Under the pieces are notes generated by a model. That model was not told where the DNA came from. It saw only the letters and a program-made list of their open reading frames with translations, and made no database searches. From Letharia columbiana (Eukaryota > Ascomycota > Lecanoromycetes > Lecanorales > Parmeliaceae): a DNA stretch of 64,000 bases. Position numbers and translations under genes: made by a program. Shown one piece after another: positions 12,127 through 22,221 of the stretch. The stretch lies in the NCBI RefSeq assembly GCF_014066305.1, contig NW_023501079.1, positions 310,001-374,000 of the forward strand. The letters run 5' to 3'. The first letter of the stretch is position 1; each line of letters begins with the position of its first letter.

Positions 12127-12367
12127 CCCCCTTCATCTCACGTTCCACCCCCCCCCCTTCTCCGCCCAACATTTTCTACCACGTCCAACGTTTCCCCCCC
12201 GTTCCCACATCGCTGACGTGTGGGTTTTTGCGCCGTGTGCAACAGTCGCCGACACGGCACTGACGTATTCCTGCAACGAGGCCATCGTCACGCCGGGTCT
12301 GGAGGTCGTGCTCAATTCCATCATCGGGACCGTGCAGCATCGGAATTTTTCGGTGGCTGGTTCGTGA
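9352..12367 (+). CDS. Secreted Ser/Thr-rich surface protein with DUF7908-like domain
   Basis: Predicted extracellular protein of about 852 residues. Exons 9352-9452, 9581-9987, 10067-11598, 11672-12068 and 12246-12367 sum to 2559 nt. A signal peptide (ITYSVAALLLAYLRAVQA) is followed by a DUF7908-like module: VPPPGRSFTVQVS, FTLSSGFLYSGGDQVSVAPG, IVWNNEAFSGGTARFCADP, YGVFLGPLPGNCT. Then come several hundred residues rich in Ser/Thr with many N-x-S/T sites, as in O-glycosylated stalks. The C-terminal domain reads FQMRMFDHSSEIVWVSTNG, LSLDNGTREYDN, AFPYWDDTYIYAGQPQGIYY, VTFEYYLSHCC, YRYYQISADGASATVGMQ, typical of fungal adhesin-like proteins. The first donor (9453, or near 9431) is uncertain; the intron at 11599 uses an unusual GTTCGT donor. 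No GPI signal or C-terminal membrane segment is visible. Role in adhesion is inferred. Confidence 0.8.
12082..12126. repeat. (CTTT)n microsatellite inside the last intron
   Basis: About eleven CTTT/TTCT units just after the 5' splice site of the 177-nt intron 12069-12245. The intron is divisible by three and has no in-frame stop. Confidence 0.9.
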
Positions 12368-12802
12368 GTGAGTCGGGAGTGGAGGGGTGGAGGGGTGGAG
12401 GTGGGGGAAGTGGTGGAGGTGGTGAGGGGGAAGTGGGTGTGGTTGGGGAGGGAGGTTTTGTGGGAAGGGTAGCTGAGTGCAGTGTGATTGGGAGCAAAGG
12501 GGGCAGCAATGATTTCATGACTTTCATCCATTTTCCTGGAAAGAAGAAAAGAAAAGAAAAGGGATGTTAACTTTCTTCTGGACAGTTTAGAATAATCATA
12601 AGGGTTTCTTTCCGGACGGAACTTTTTCCGTAGTCGTACTTTGATCCATCGATACAAGCATTTCGTCCATATTGCCATTTAAACCCCCTTCCCCTTCTAC
12701 GCAACCGCTCCCATCCATCCTCAAACTCTTTGCCGCCGAAACATCTATTCGCAGCCCACAAACGGAACGACTTCCCCCCTGCCCCCCCTCTCTCCCCCCT
12801 CT
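12368..12802. other. Intergenic, G-rich low complexity
   Basis: 12374-12470 is a G-rich tract of GGAGGGGTGGAGG-type repeats immediately downstream of the surface-protein stop; 12540-12562 is an A/G run. No gene is supported. Confidence 0.5.
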
Positions 12803-13408
12803 CTACCACCTCATGCCCCTCCGTCCAAACAGCTGCACCAGCCCCGTAGCCAAGAATTTCTTTCCCAGCACCCTCAACCCTCCGAACCGCTTCACCACCT
12901 CCGCGCCGTACCCATCTCTGATGCTCCGAAAGTTCGGCCCAGAGCCTTCATGGGCCGGCTGTACGGCCTCGACGTCGGACTCCGCCCGGAGCTTCTCGTG
13001 CATGCGCCGAGGAGCACGGGAGAGGTTTGCTCGCGGGGGCGGGTGTAGTGGTTGAATTTCACCGAGTCGCCCCGTTTTGGCGCTTCGCACGGCGCGCTCT
13101 TTCTGCGCTTCTTCTGCGCTTCTTCTTCTTCTTCTTCTTCTTCTCTCCGAGGTACGGGTTGGCCAGTCTGTCACGAGTCCGGAGTCGATGGAAACGTCAC
13201 TCGTATCTGGAAGACCGGCCGTCCGGCTCGTGTCGGGGTCGCCGCCTTGACTTTCGGTAAGGTTTCGGAGATGGAGGGGGCATGGTTCGTCTGCTCTAGG
13301 AACGTCATGGAGGGTGTTGGGCTTCCTTCCTTCCTTTCTGCCGAACGGACAAGGCGTTGCATCCTTCCAGTACCTTAGCGTTCTCAGCTTCTGCGGAAGA
13401 CCGGACAC
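12803..13408 (-). CDS. Hypothetical protein, low confidence
   Basis: Open frame of up to 201 codons on the minus strand. It contains a run of eight Arg encoded by a (TTC)n microsatellite (13118-13143 on the plus strand), is rich in Arg/Ser/Pro, and ends with the more protein-like stretch GPNFRSIRDGYGAEVVKRFG, LRVLGKKFLATGLVQLFGRR. The last 60 residues look coding; the N-terminal part does not. A second minus-strand frame at 13384-13614 (ending FRRS) may be an upstream exon. No family recognised. The plus-strand frames over the same bases are less convincing. Confidence 0.3.
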   Translation of the reverse strand: MSGLPQKLRTLRYWKDATPCPFGRKEGRKPNTLHDVPRADEPCPLHLRNLTESQGGDPDTSRTAGLPDTSDVSIDSGLVTDWPTRTSERRRRRRRRSAEEAQKERAVRSAKTGRLGEIQPLHPPPRANLSRAPRRMHEKLRAESDVEAVQPAHEGSGPNFRSIRDGYGAEVVKRFGGLRVLGKKFLATGLVQLFGRRGMRW

Positions 13409-14545
13409 CGCGGCTGCTGGAGAGAGCAGATGGGTTTTTGTTTTGCTTGGAAAGTGGCACGCCTTTCGTTTTGATGTCGGTGATGGATCGCAAAGGTCTG
13501 TGTGAGCTCCCTGATAGACTTCATGATCGTGACACCAGGGGGGATTGCTGACGCTGAGGCGAAGGAATCAAGTGCGAGTCTCGATGGTAGTGAATTAAAA
13601 CTCGGTGGTGCCAAGGGGGGAGGTCTGCGGGCGTGTGGATTGCTGTGCCGGTGTTAGTATGGAAGTGAGAAGGGTTGGATAGACTCGGAGTTTGCTGATG
13701 AGATAAGAACTCTCTTTAAAATCTACGGTCGTCTGCGTGAGTGATGGGGTAGCCGATGGAGGAAAAGCTCACGATGAGTTTCTGGCACCGGAAAGGGCGG
13801 TGATGAGGGGCTTCTCGAGCAGCAGGCCTTTCAAGTTCGTTGATGGGCTTTGACTGTAAACAGATTGGGTCGGATACCTGGGAGTTTGGAGCCGAAAGCA
13901 CAGTGGGGCGGGTGAACGGAGTTCTGCTTGCTAAGATGAGGTGCAAAGACTCCAGATTAGACGCACGGCTGATGAGTAGGAAGTGACGGAGTCTGAGGGG
14001 ATATTGTTTTGGTTTTTTTGCTTCGACTTGTCCAGAGATACCCGTTTGTGCCTCTTGGGAACGTAAAGGCTGCCAAATTGATGATGGTTGGTATGGGAGA
14101 GAGATAGTCTGAGGTATAAGTGTGGAGGTCGGAAAGTCTGGAATGAAGATTATCGGATATCCTATATTTACAATCGGACCTTTGACGCTAAGTCTTGTCT
14201 ATCTTTCTTCGCGCTTGGAAGTTCGACAAGCGACTACTCAGCATGTAAACTCTGGTATTGCATGCACGTCCATCTGTCCCCTTCTCGTCTGTTGGGCGTG
14301 CTAGTCTCTGCAATCGCATTGCAAACTGGCGTTAGACACACAGAATGTCTCGATGGACACGATTATTGCTCCCCTTCATGGCCCCCAACATCCTCAGAAG
14401 CTCATCCTGCAATCCCTATTTCCGTATCTTGGAATCTCCAAATGTACCCGTACCCAGTGGCGTATTTCTCTTGAGCATGCTCCCCAGCCACAGCACCAAA
14501 GTCTGTTCCATCATCTTCCGCGCATCCAACCGGCGAACAAATCCC
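13409..14545. other. No supported gene
   Basis: Several overlapping short frames on both strands, none with a recognisable motif. No RNA gene or repeat was found. Confidence 0.4.
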
Positions 14546-15590
14546 TCAGTTGGAAGGGAGCACGGAGTCAGCCCTTGACCGCCTCTGATCTTCCTTGCAT
14601 TCTTGTCCAGCCGCGGTCCATCGACCTTCTCCCGAGCCGGAAAGAGCATCCGCTGCCACCACCTCAAAGTCGGCGATGACTGTGTGGGCCCATCCCTGCT
14701 CTTCAGACAGACCTCGAGATCCCTCCAAGCCTAGGTCCGACCTCTCCCGTCTCCCAGTAACAGTTCGATCTCTCTCGCCTTCATCTCGTATTGCATCAGC
14801 AAGGGCAGCATCCAGCAGAGTACCCCATCGGTCAAGAGAAGCATTGCCAGTGCTGCTGGAGATGACCGATTGCGGAGGGTAGATCCGTGGTGATGAAGAG
14901 GGCCATGTCGTGCCTCAGGAGAGGTAGGGTAAAGTCAAGGGTAGGAAGAGCTGTCAAAAGCAGAGGGCGAGGGAGGAGTTGAGGAGGGAAGACTTCGGTG
15001 CAACAAGGTTCGTTGCAGTCTGAGTGAGGCAGTCAGCAGTTGCTCCATCTCGAAAGGGAATATGCTGAGGAATAGAAGGAGGATATAACCACCTCGCAGA
15101 ACGTGCTTGTAATCCCCTTGACGGTACGGACGGAGAGAGACCCAAGAGGATCTGGCAAGCACTGTGGCTCCTACCAAGTCGCACTCATCTCCGGGCGGGT
15201 TGCCGCAGGCGAAGGTCATGCCACCCTGAGGCTTTGGCAGCTTCCGTGAGGTGCTGGCTGCCATTCTTGGCATGATGCGTGTGGCGGCCGTGTCTGCGAT
15301 TTTGGAGACTGGGGGTTGCTGCTGACTGCTGTGCCTGATGTCCGTCTAGGCGACATGATCGGGTGCCTGTAGTCTAGAATTGAGCACAGAGCTCAGACCA
15401 CGGGTCTCATGGATAAATGCCACCGAGTTGCCCAGTTCTGTGTGCCCTGTTGTAGGTAACCATGGAGTTTTCTCCCAATCTTTCACTAGGGGTTCGGGTA
15501 CGTTGTGGCCGTGGAACGTGTAATGTGTCAAGCGAGAACACGAATAGAGATTGACCTGTGAATGGAGTACATGTTAGGTTGGGAAACATC
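14546..15590 (-). CDS. Unresolved multi-exon gene, hypothetical
   Basis: Coding-like stretches in different frames suggest a spliced minus-strand gene. The last exon (about 14546-14850) reads SLDRWGTLLDAALADAIRDE, RDRTVTGRRERSDLGLEGSR, LSEEQGWAHTVIADFEVVAA and stops at 14546. An upstream stretch near 15090-15270 reads MAASTSRKLPKPQGGMTFAC, GNPPGDECDLVGATVLARSS. A third at 15346-15531 reads MTHYTFHGHNVPEPLVKDWE. I could not find splice sites joining all three in phase, so the boundaries are only an envelope. No domain recognised. Confidence 0.3.
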
Positions 15591-15836
15591 TACAAAATAA
15601 AAGGAATGCAGAAACGTCACGATGGCAGCACACTAGGGACTTGAGCATGCAGAGCAACTTTTGATTTCTTTGCTAATGCTATCTTATGATGTCTAGTTCA
15701 TCTTCGAACATCCATGCTATCGTAACATCCGTCTAAGCAGTGCTCATTTCCCACAGAGCAGAGAAGTGTCACCAGCAGCTTGAGTCCATCTCGAAACCAG
15801 TGTCTCCCTCACACCGTCAGGTCCTAAGATATGTAT

Positions 15837-16226
15837 CTAGGACTAGAGTAGATAAGTCAGTTCAATAGCATCGTGATTATGGTCCAAAAGGGGGAAGACG
15901 TACAGAGTGCTTGACCTCGCCGACCTTGTTGCTAGCAGCGTCCTTCGCGGCTGAGGCACGGGTGCCTGCAGATTGGTCGGAGTCCTCTGCAATATCTGTA
16001 TTCTTGGTTAGGCGGTGTGCATAATTTGAGGTTGCAGAAGCATCTCGACGTACTCTTGTTTCCCTCCTTGCTAGCCTGCTCGGTGGTGCCCTTGACGGAT
16101 TCGCTGGCGGAGTTGAAGGTACTCTGGGCGGTGTCAGAGGCAGATTTGGCCATGTTCCTGATGAAGGAGTCAGCGAAAGATTAGAAATGGAGGTCTTGCT
16201 GATGGAACGTACGATGCGGCGTCCAT
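15837..16226 (-). CDS. grg-1: GRG-1/CCG-1-type glucose-repressible stress protein
   Basis: Small hydrophilic protein of the Neurospora GRG-1 (clock-controlled CCG-1) family, abundant under carbon limitation and stress; biochemical function unknown. Four exons (16226-16213, 16157-16054, 15995-15904, 15842-15837) sum to 216 nt and give 71 residues, which is also the length I recall for the Neurospora protein. The sequence has the family pattern: an Ala/Ser-rich start (MAKSASDTAQSTFNSASESV), KGTTEQASKEGNKNIAEDSD, SAGTRASAAKDAASNKVGE and VKHSS. The first exon is 14 nt and the last contributes only Ser plus the stop codon (TCC TAG). Introns have GTACGT donors. The 5' leader is C/A-rich, typical of highly expressed fungal genes. 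Confidence 0.82.
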
Positions 16227-16342
16227 TTTGAGTGGTTGAAAGTGATTGGGGTTTGGATTGGAATAAGTTTTGTGGTTTGGGATTTGCTTGAGGATGTGTG
16301 AGAGTTTGGATGTTGTGAAAGAGAAAGAAAAAATTGGCATTG

Positions 16343-16552
16343 AGGGGGACCTTTTATTTACTCGGCCGTACCTTACCCCGCGCACGTCACGACACGAGTG
16401 GGACGACACAAAAGTGGGGTCTTGGCGGGCTAATTGGGCCCCCGTGACCGATTTTCAGGGTCTTACGCCACAATAATAATGGCGCAAGTAGCCACCACCA
16501 ATGAAAATGAGGAAAGTGCAGGCGGGGGCGGAGTCGCCCGAGATTTGAGGGG
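16343..16552 (-). promoter_or_regulatory. Candidate CreA/STRE sites upstream of grg-1
   Basis: Within 330 bases of the grg-1 start are two matches to the CreA/CRE-1 consensus SYGGRG (GTGGGG at 16414-16419, GCGGGG at 16522-16527) and two AGGGG stress-response elements (16343-16347, 16548-16552). Such short motifs occur by chance, but the combination fits glucose repression and stress induction known for this family. Confidence 0.35.
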
Positions 16553-16651
16553 AAGTGTGACATACTTCTCTGTTTTACTTTATGAAAAGGCATGACGAGG
16601 AATGCATCTTTTTTCCAATATATGTGACGTGGACCTCGGCCTTCTTTTTCA

Positions 16652-16732
16652 TTCTTCGTCTTTCTTTCTTTCTTCCTTTCTTTTCTTTCTTTTCTTTTCT
16701 TTCTTTTTCTTTTTCTTTCCTTTCCTCTTTAC
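16652..16732. repeat. Polypyrimidine (CTTT/TTTC) tract
   Basis: About 80 bases of nearly pure T and C on the plus strand, distal to the grg-1 promoter. Likely a degenerate microsatellite. Confidence 0.85.
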
Positions 16733-17580
16733 GCTAAGCCTGCCCAACAATTCCTCTTCCTTCCGCCGCTTAGACAATCCAATAGAGTAGTATTACGAAT
16801 CTTGTCCCTTCAGAAGCTTGTCTCTCGTACAATGACGACACCCATGGCTTGCAATTAATGACTGTGACGTGTGACGTGTGATACAGGGTCCTGGGTGATG
16901 ATCTTCAGGCTCCACTGTCTGTCTCCACAGTCTTTGATAGGAGGGTCAAAGATGAAACTTTGTAATAGCGTACAGCCCTACACGTCTCCATACTGAAAAC
17001 CACGTCACAGGGAACCGTAGCCAAAATCACATCGGCCAAGAAAGTGTGGAAAGCTTGGCGGCTTGTAAAAGAATTTTGTCGAGGCGAGTCGGAAGGGCGC
17101 AGGAGTCAAGCACCAAGCACAGAACCAAAAGATGGTACTCCAATGAGACGTTCACTGCAATGTCTCGTGCACCCGAACTAACACCGTCTCCGCTGCTTGA
17201 TCCCGCATCCTATCCGGTATCTTCTTCTGTATCAACGCCGGCCAGAGGCCCAATTGCACCTTGCCGCCTACTGCGTGCCCATCTCCTTCACATTGCACTG
17301 ACCGCTGCTCAAGGGATCATCTGGAAAAATCATCGGAAGAACAAGTCATCCTTCCTCAGCGGTACCAGCCCCCTTAGCTTCAGAGCGTTAAGAAAGACCT
17401 GGTCCGGATTTCTGCGCAAGGTTCGCATGCCTGCGACGCTGCAATTGGGAAATGTTTCTAACTATGTAGAAGGTACTGTGCCGCTCGGATGGATATCCTG
17501 CCTAAAAAGGACGTCACTGGCCTTTTGTGAGGTCTGCTCATGCAGCCGAGGTGAGACTAGACTCGTCAATATCCTACAGC
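16733..17580. other. No supported gene
   Basis: A plus-strand frame from 17046 to 17690 (214 codons) is long but has no motif, skewed Ser/Arg/Leu composition, and overlaps the more protein-like minus-strand frame at 17581-17841. TGACGT is repeated near 16865-16876. No other structure was seen. Confidence 0.35.
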
Positions 17581-18151
17581 TTAGTGACTGTGATACCTCG
17601 ACTGACCTGCAGCGACAGTTTGTTCATATCGCTGCATCAAGATGGATCTGTCTGACAATTCCGGTGGCAGTGGGATGTGCTGTCCCTTGACGACCCATTC
17701 CTTCAGCGCAACTGCTATGAGTGCCCGCAGGAAGGTCAGCAAAGTCGTATCAGATTCTACTCGCGCATCAGGCCGTTCCTCCAGGACGGCTTTGACATTA
17801 TCCACTCCGTAAATCAAACCGCACAAGTTGATCCGAGACACGGAATGGCCAAATCTAGATATATGGGGCCGCTGATTGTACTTCGTGTCCGCTGTATGAA
17901 GAAGCGTTGCGGCTGCCTTAATAATCAGTTTGAAGATCGACTTGTTCGGCAGTTGACGAGATAGGCGGTTTAATTTGATCGCGCCGCACTTTCATGCCTC
18001 TTATGCCGTGTTCACCGGCCTCCTCCCCACTGTCACTCGTTGGTGAAGAGCAGGCTGAAGATGTCATCACATCGCGGTTCCCAAGTCGCCCGGGTTCGTA
18101 TAGAACGGTTGGAGCTCGGCTAAAAGAGCGATTAAAAGGTTTGGACGACAC
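17581..18151 (-). CDS. Hypothetical gene, partly resolved
   Basis: A minus-strand frame open for about 125 codons downstream of 17980 contains LNRLSRQLPNKSIFKLIIKA, AATLLHTADTKYN and SRINLCGLIYGVDNVKAVLE, ending ELSDRSILMQRYEQTVAAG. Its composition is protein-like. A second frame at 18151-17918 (MSSKPFNRSFSRAPTVLYEP) could be the 5' exon; joining the two would need an intron (for example donor near 18065, acceptor near 17984) that I could not prove. Downstream splicing past 17598 (GTCAGT donor) also did not resolve. No family recognised. Confidence 0.33.
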
Positions 18152-18497
18152 ACCAGCGGTATTATGTGATGGGCGAGGGAGTGTGATATGTGACCGAAAT
18201 GTGGTGGCGAAACTGCTGACTAAGCAACTTTATTAACTGTCGATTACTTCTCGCCCCCTTACAGTCTCAGGCTCCTAATTACAGAGTAAAGAACCCAGCG
18301 AACAAAGTACGCCGCCTGGTATTATTTGGCTATGGATTTGTTTCATGCTCGCTCCAACGATGACTCAATTGCCACATGAAGAAGTTTCTTTCAAACAGAG
18401 AGTTGGCATCAGTCTGTTGCTTTACTCTCTACTTCAACTGATGCAAAGTCAGCCAGCTGTGATGCTTTTCCAGCCTCTGCTTGCAGAAAGTCGGCTA

Positions 18498-20543
18498 TCA
18501 GGAGATATATCGATCTCTCAGACGTCTCAGAATCTCGTTTTGAGGGTCACCTTTTCCATTGCTGACCTCATTCAGCAACTGCAACAGCTCAAAGTGAGGC
18601 GGTCTTTCTTCCTCCAGAGGCATTTTCCTCTCTTTGCAACAACGGGCGCAACCACACACACCACCGATTTGAGCCGTTAGTCTCAGACGTCTGTCCTTTT
18701 CTAACGGAATGTTAGGGATATATGACACGCTGATCTCCTCGCCCTCTTTGATATCTGGTTTCGCAACCACTGTCACTGGACCGCCTTGGTCGTAGGCTGG
18801 CCATTCGGCGGAAGGATCGCAGTCGTGATTGAACATGCAGAACAGCGGGGAGATGGCACAGTATACCACGTCGCCTTCTTTGTTGACAAACATGTTGTTT
18901 TCAATCCGTAGAATAAGCGTCTGCAACGCCCACGAATCAAAGCGCATATCTTTGAAGACATCGATGCCGAATGTCTGCAGGATTCTAATTGGAGCCACGA
19001 CATTGTCGTGGAATTTGAAGATTGAACTTGTCCTCTTTTCATAGTTGATCTTTAAGCTCCCGACGCAGGCCACTGGAGGAAGAAGATATCGGAGTCAGCA
19101 TTGCCTTTTCGGAAGAAGGTTTCAAGCTTTGAGCTCCGCCCTTGGAGTACGCGCTGATCTGATGCCTCTCATGGCTAGAGCTCCAAGTGGGAAAGTAAAG
19201 TTCGGACTCTGAAAAGACGTACCTTTGAGGGGTTTTGCATTTTGTTGTACAGCCGTGGCCAGTATCTTCATCAACATAAGCGGGACCATGTCATTAGAGG
19301 ACTGGTCTGCATCTTTGCTAGCACGATAAAGCCACTCAAAGTCTTTATCACATAGAACCCGATGGTAAGTGTTGACGGCTTCGGTCTTACATGATTCGCT
19401 GCAAAACTTGTTTTTGCAACAATTCATAAAGACAATCTCACGGCTAACTGGCTTAGAGCAAGCCCAGCAGTCATCCTTACCCTGAACATTGAAAACAGTG
19501 AAGGCCGACCTATCCGTCACGATTAGTTCATCTCGTGTAATATCCTGCCGAGCAAAAACACCAAGGTTATCGCTTGTTGTGCCGCCCAGAGAGCTTGGGC
19601 CCAGCGTGGCGTTTCTCGAAGCTGCCTCAAATTTGGTTTTGGCTTTCTTCATTGCTTTGTTTCCGCGTCCAAGTTCCTCAGGATTGATCCAAGGGTAAGC
19701 GACTCGTTGAACGCCACCTTGTTTGGTTGATCGTTGCATGTACCCCGGCTTTTGGTCCCGAGCCGGAATCGGCTGCTCCATAGATCTTGATCTTTCTTTC
19801 GCCTGCGAGCATAGTTTCTGTAATTCTTCGGACGTACCGCCGAGCACTACCGCCTCATCGAGGACCTGAATCGCGTCGTGGTATGCTCTGACACAGAGCA
19901 GAGCCGAAGCCATGACCAGGAAAGCCTGCTGCTGCAGCGATTTGGCAATGGAGACGTTACCGGCATCACATTGTCTAGTAACTCCTGTGTCTAATTTCCC
20001 AATAATGCCTGCCAGAGCAGCGCTGACCTTGCACGGTAAGCTGTCCTTGTCAAGGTCCCAATATACATCTTTGGTGTCGAAGACACCTAGAAAGGAGTCT
20101 AGCAGAAGACGGCCTTTGTATGCATCTGAAACCGCGAGCTCTCCGTAACCGAGCTCCCTAAAGTGACGGCCCCGATCGATCCACATCTTTGGATTGTAAG
20201 GGTCCAGACGGATTCCCCGACAGTGCGCTATCAGGACCTTTCCCAGACGCGTCCGAAGGACCTCCTGCGACGGATTAGTCGTGTATTCGCGTGGCATACA
20301 AACTTGCACTACATCTTCAATCTGCGGAGGACCATCAATGCTAGTCTGTTTCCACTCTTGACCGAACACAAAAGGCGCGTCCAGGAGCGCTCGAAGGTAA
20401 GCTTGCTCTCCGGGTTCCTTGGCAGCGATGTCGTCTACGCGGTCACGCGGATCAGCCGAGCTCTTCACCGGGTGGCCGAGAACGTACCTAGGTCGGCTTC
20501 TTCGTACCTGGTGGTACATTCTGGCCGCCATCTCAGTTGACAT
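18498..20543 (-). CDS. TPR-like, MYND-SET domain protein A (SMYD-type)
   Basis: Putative SET-domain lysine methyltransferase of 631 residues. Two exons (20543-19223, 19072-18498) sum to 1896 nt. The N-terminal third is helical with a TPR-like segment (ELGYGELAVSDAYKGRLLLD). The split SET domain starts at about residue 330 (NLGVFARQDITRDELIV), is interrupted by a MYND-like zinc finger (CWAC... NCCKNKFCSESCK ... YHRVLC), and resumes with the catalytic motifs SPLFCMFNHDCDPSAEW and GEEISVSYI, followed by a post-SET Cys cluster (GVCGCARC). Protein B at 52692-54610 has the same order and similar motifs, so the two are paralogues; the intron here after KPLK is absent from B. Histone or other substrate unknown. 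Confidence 0.85.
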
Positions 20544-22221
20544 CGCGAGCTGGATGGAAAGAACCCCAACTATGACTCCGTCCGACGAAGCAGGGATCTA
20601 GGAATCAGAGAATCCCAGGTGGGTTCGGGAAGGCTAGAGAAATCGGAACGTTAGTCAGCCATGCGGGACGACGAATCCGGCCTTGATGTACGAAAGTACA
20701 CGGAAGGGATGGATGCGGGGTGGGTCAGTTTGGGAGGATAACTGACGACTCATGAACCCTACGGCTAGAATTTGACATTCAAGAATCCATACATTTTGTA
20801 CAAGTCGCCACGCGCAATACCCCTGAGTTGAATATCATCGCTTGTAGACGGCTTCAAATACTCCCACACGCATACATAGTACGAAGAATCGACAGCCACC
20901 CCTTCGCGTCTTGCTCGCGATCTCGCCTTTCTCAAACGCCTGCAGATCCCTCACGATATATTTCGTCCGCGCTGGCTCATGACTCGTGACTTGCTCCCAT
21001 CTCCACAATCACACGTCTGTAAAAGCGTGCGTGGACTTATCCTGCGTAACGCGAGATGAAAAACGTATTCGAGTGATCTTTAGGGAAGGAGTTCCTGCCC
21101 GGGTAGGTACCCGATGGACCCTGGGGATATTTGAGAGCAACCGGAGTCGCAGTTCTGTTGTTCGGTGGAGTCGGTATGATTGTGTCGAAAGATCGCCGGG
21201 CGTGAACAGCATCGTTGGATTTTAGATGCGAAAGCTGACGTATGAGACGGGGCGACTTGGTACATCTACCCGTACCTGTTCAGTTGAATATGAGATTTAG
21301 TCATGAGTGTAATGTTTGATAATATATCTGTATTGGTATTCATTTTGCAAATCAAACAATATTAACTTTGTAAGCGAATCATTTTTATCAATTTCTGAAT
21401 GAAAAAACGTGTGCACTGCATATTCTCGTAATTAAGAACTTTAGCAATACAAAAAAAATAAAATTAAATTTTTAAAAATTATAAGAATTATTTTAAAGAG
21501 TGAAATCTTATCGGGTAGTACGTCCAGGTATATTACGAGGTAGGGGCTGAGTCTGCTTTTAGTGAAATCTGGCTGTGATTGCTGCACTTGTCGCATCAGC
21601 CATACTCACGTGTAAACAATGTATTTCTCTAATCTTTTATGTATAATAAAGCTGTTGCGCCAAAAAATTTTAGAACTCGCTCGAATAGTGTTTTCCCCAA
21701 TGGAACTTTCTGCAAGCGGCCAATCTATTCGCTCGGTTACATCCCAACTTTACAGAGTCTTTGATCAGTATTGATAGTAGAAGATTTTTTACTCTTTTTC
21801 TTCTCCTGCGCATGGGACGGTGTAATAATGAGGTTGATATGGAAAGAAATTGATAGGGGCTGTCAAGCGCCTGTATTCGCTTAGGTTTCGATGTTGGTAA
21901 CCAAAATGTAGGGGTTTAATACAGTTTAGGGCGGCAGTGAGCGTATTGCGGCACTAACACGCCTAGAAAGAGAAGTCCAGCCGCCAGGGTTTGCTTTCCG
22001 TCTCCCACGGCGTGTGTGGGGTTTCCCGTTCTTGTCTCTTCCCCATTATTGTTTCAGCATGATAGCGGCGTCTTTCTAACACCTTTCTCATTCTCGCGTT
22101 GAGGCAAACCTTTGCTGTCATCTTAGAAATACTTGAGTAATTGATTGACGTTATCTCACCTACTGTCGCCCCATCCCTATCTTTCCAGAAGAACAAAAAA
22201 CATCTCACCCACCCATTAACC
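20544..22221. other. Intergenic; AT-rich stretch 21.3-21.9 kb
   Basis: 21290-21520 is strongly AT-rich with A/T homopolymers and no coding potential; it may be a small relic of a RIP-affected repeat, but I found no termini. 22090-22221 is the pyrimidine- and CA-rich leader of the aminotransferase gene. Short frames at 20986-21265 on both strands look accidental. Confidence 0.45.

Noticed and set aside
17046..17690. 214-codon plus-strand ORF
   Set aside because: Low-quality composition and no motif; overlaps a better minus-strand frame.
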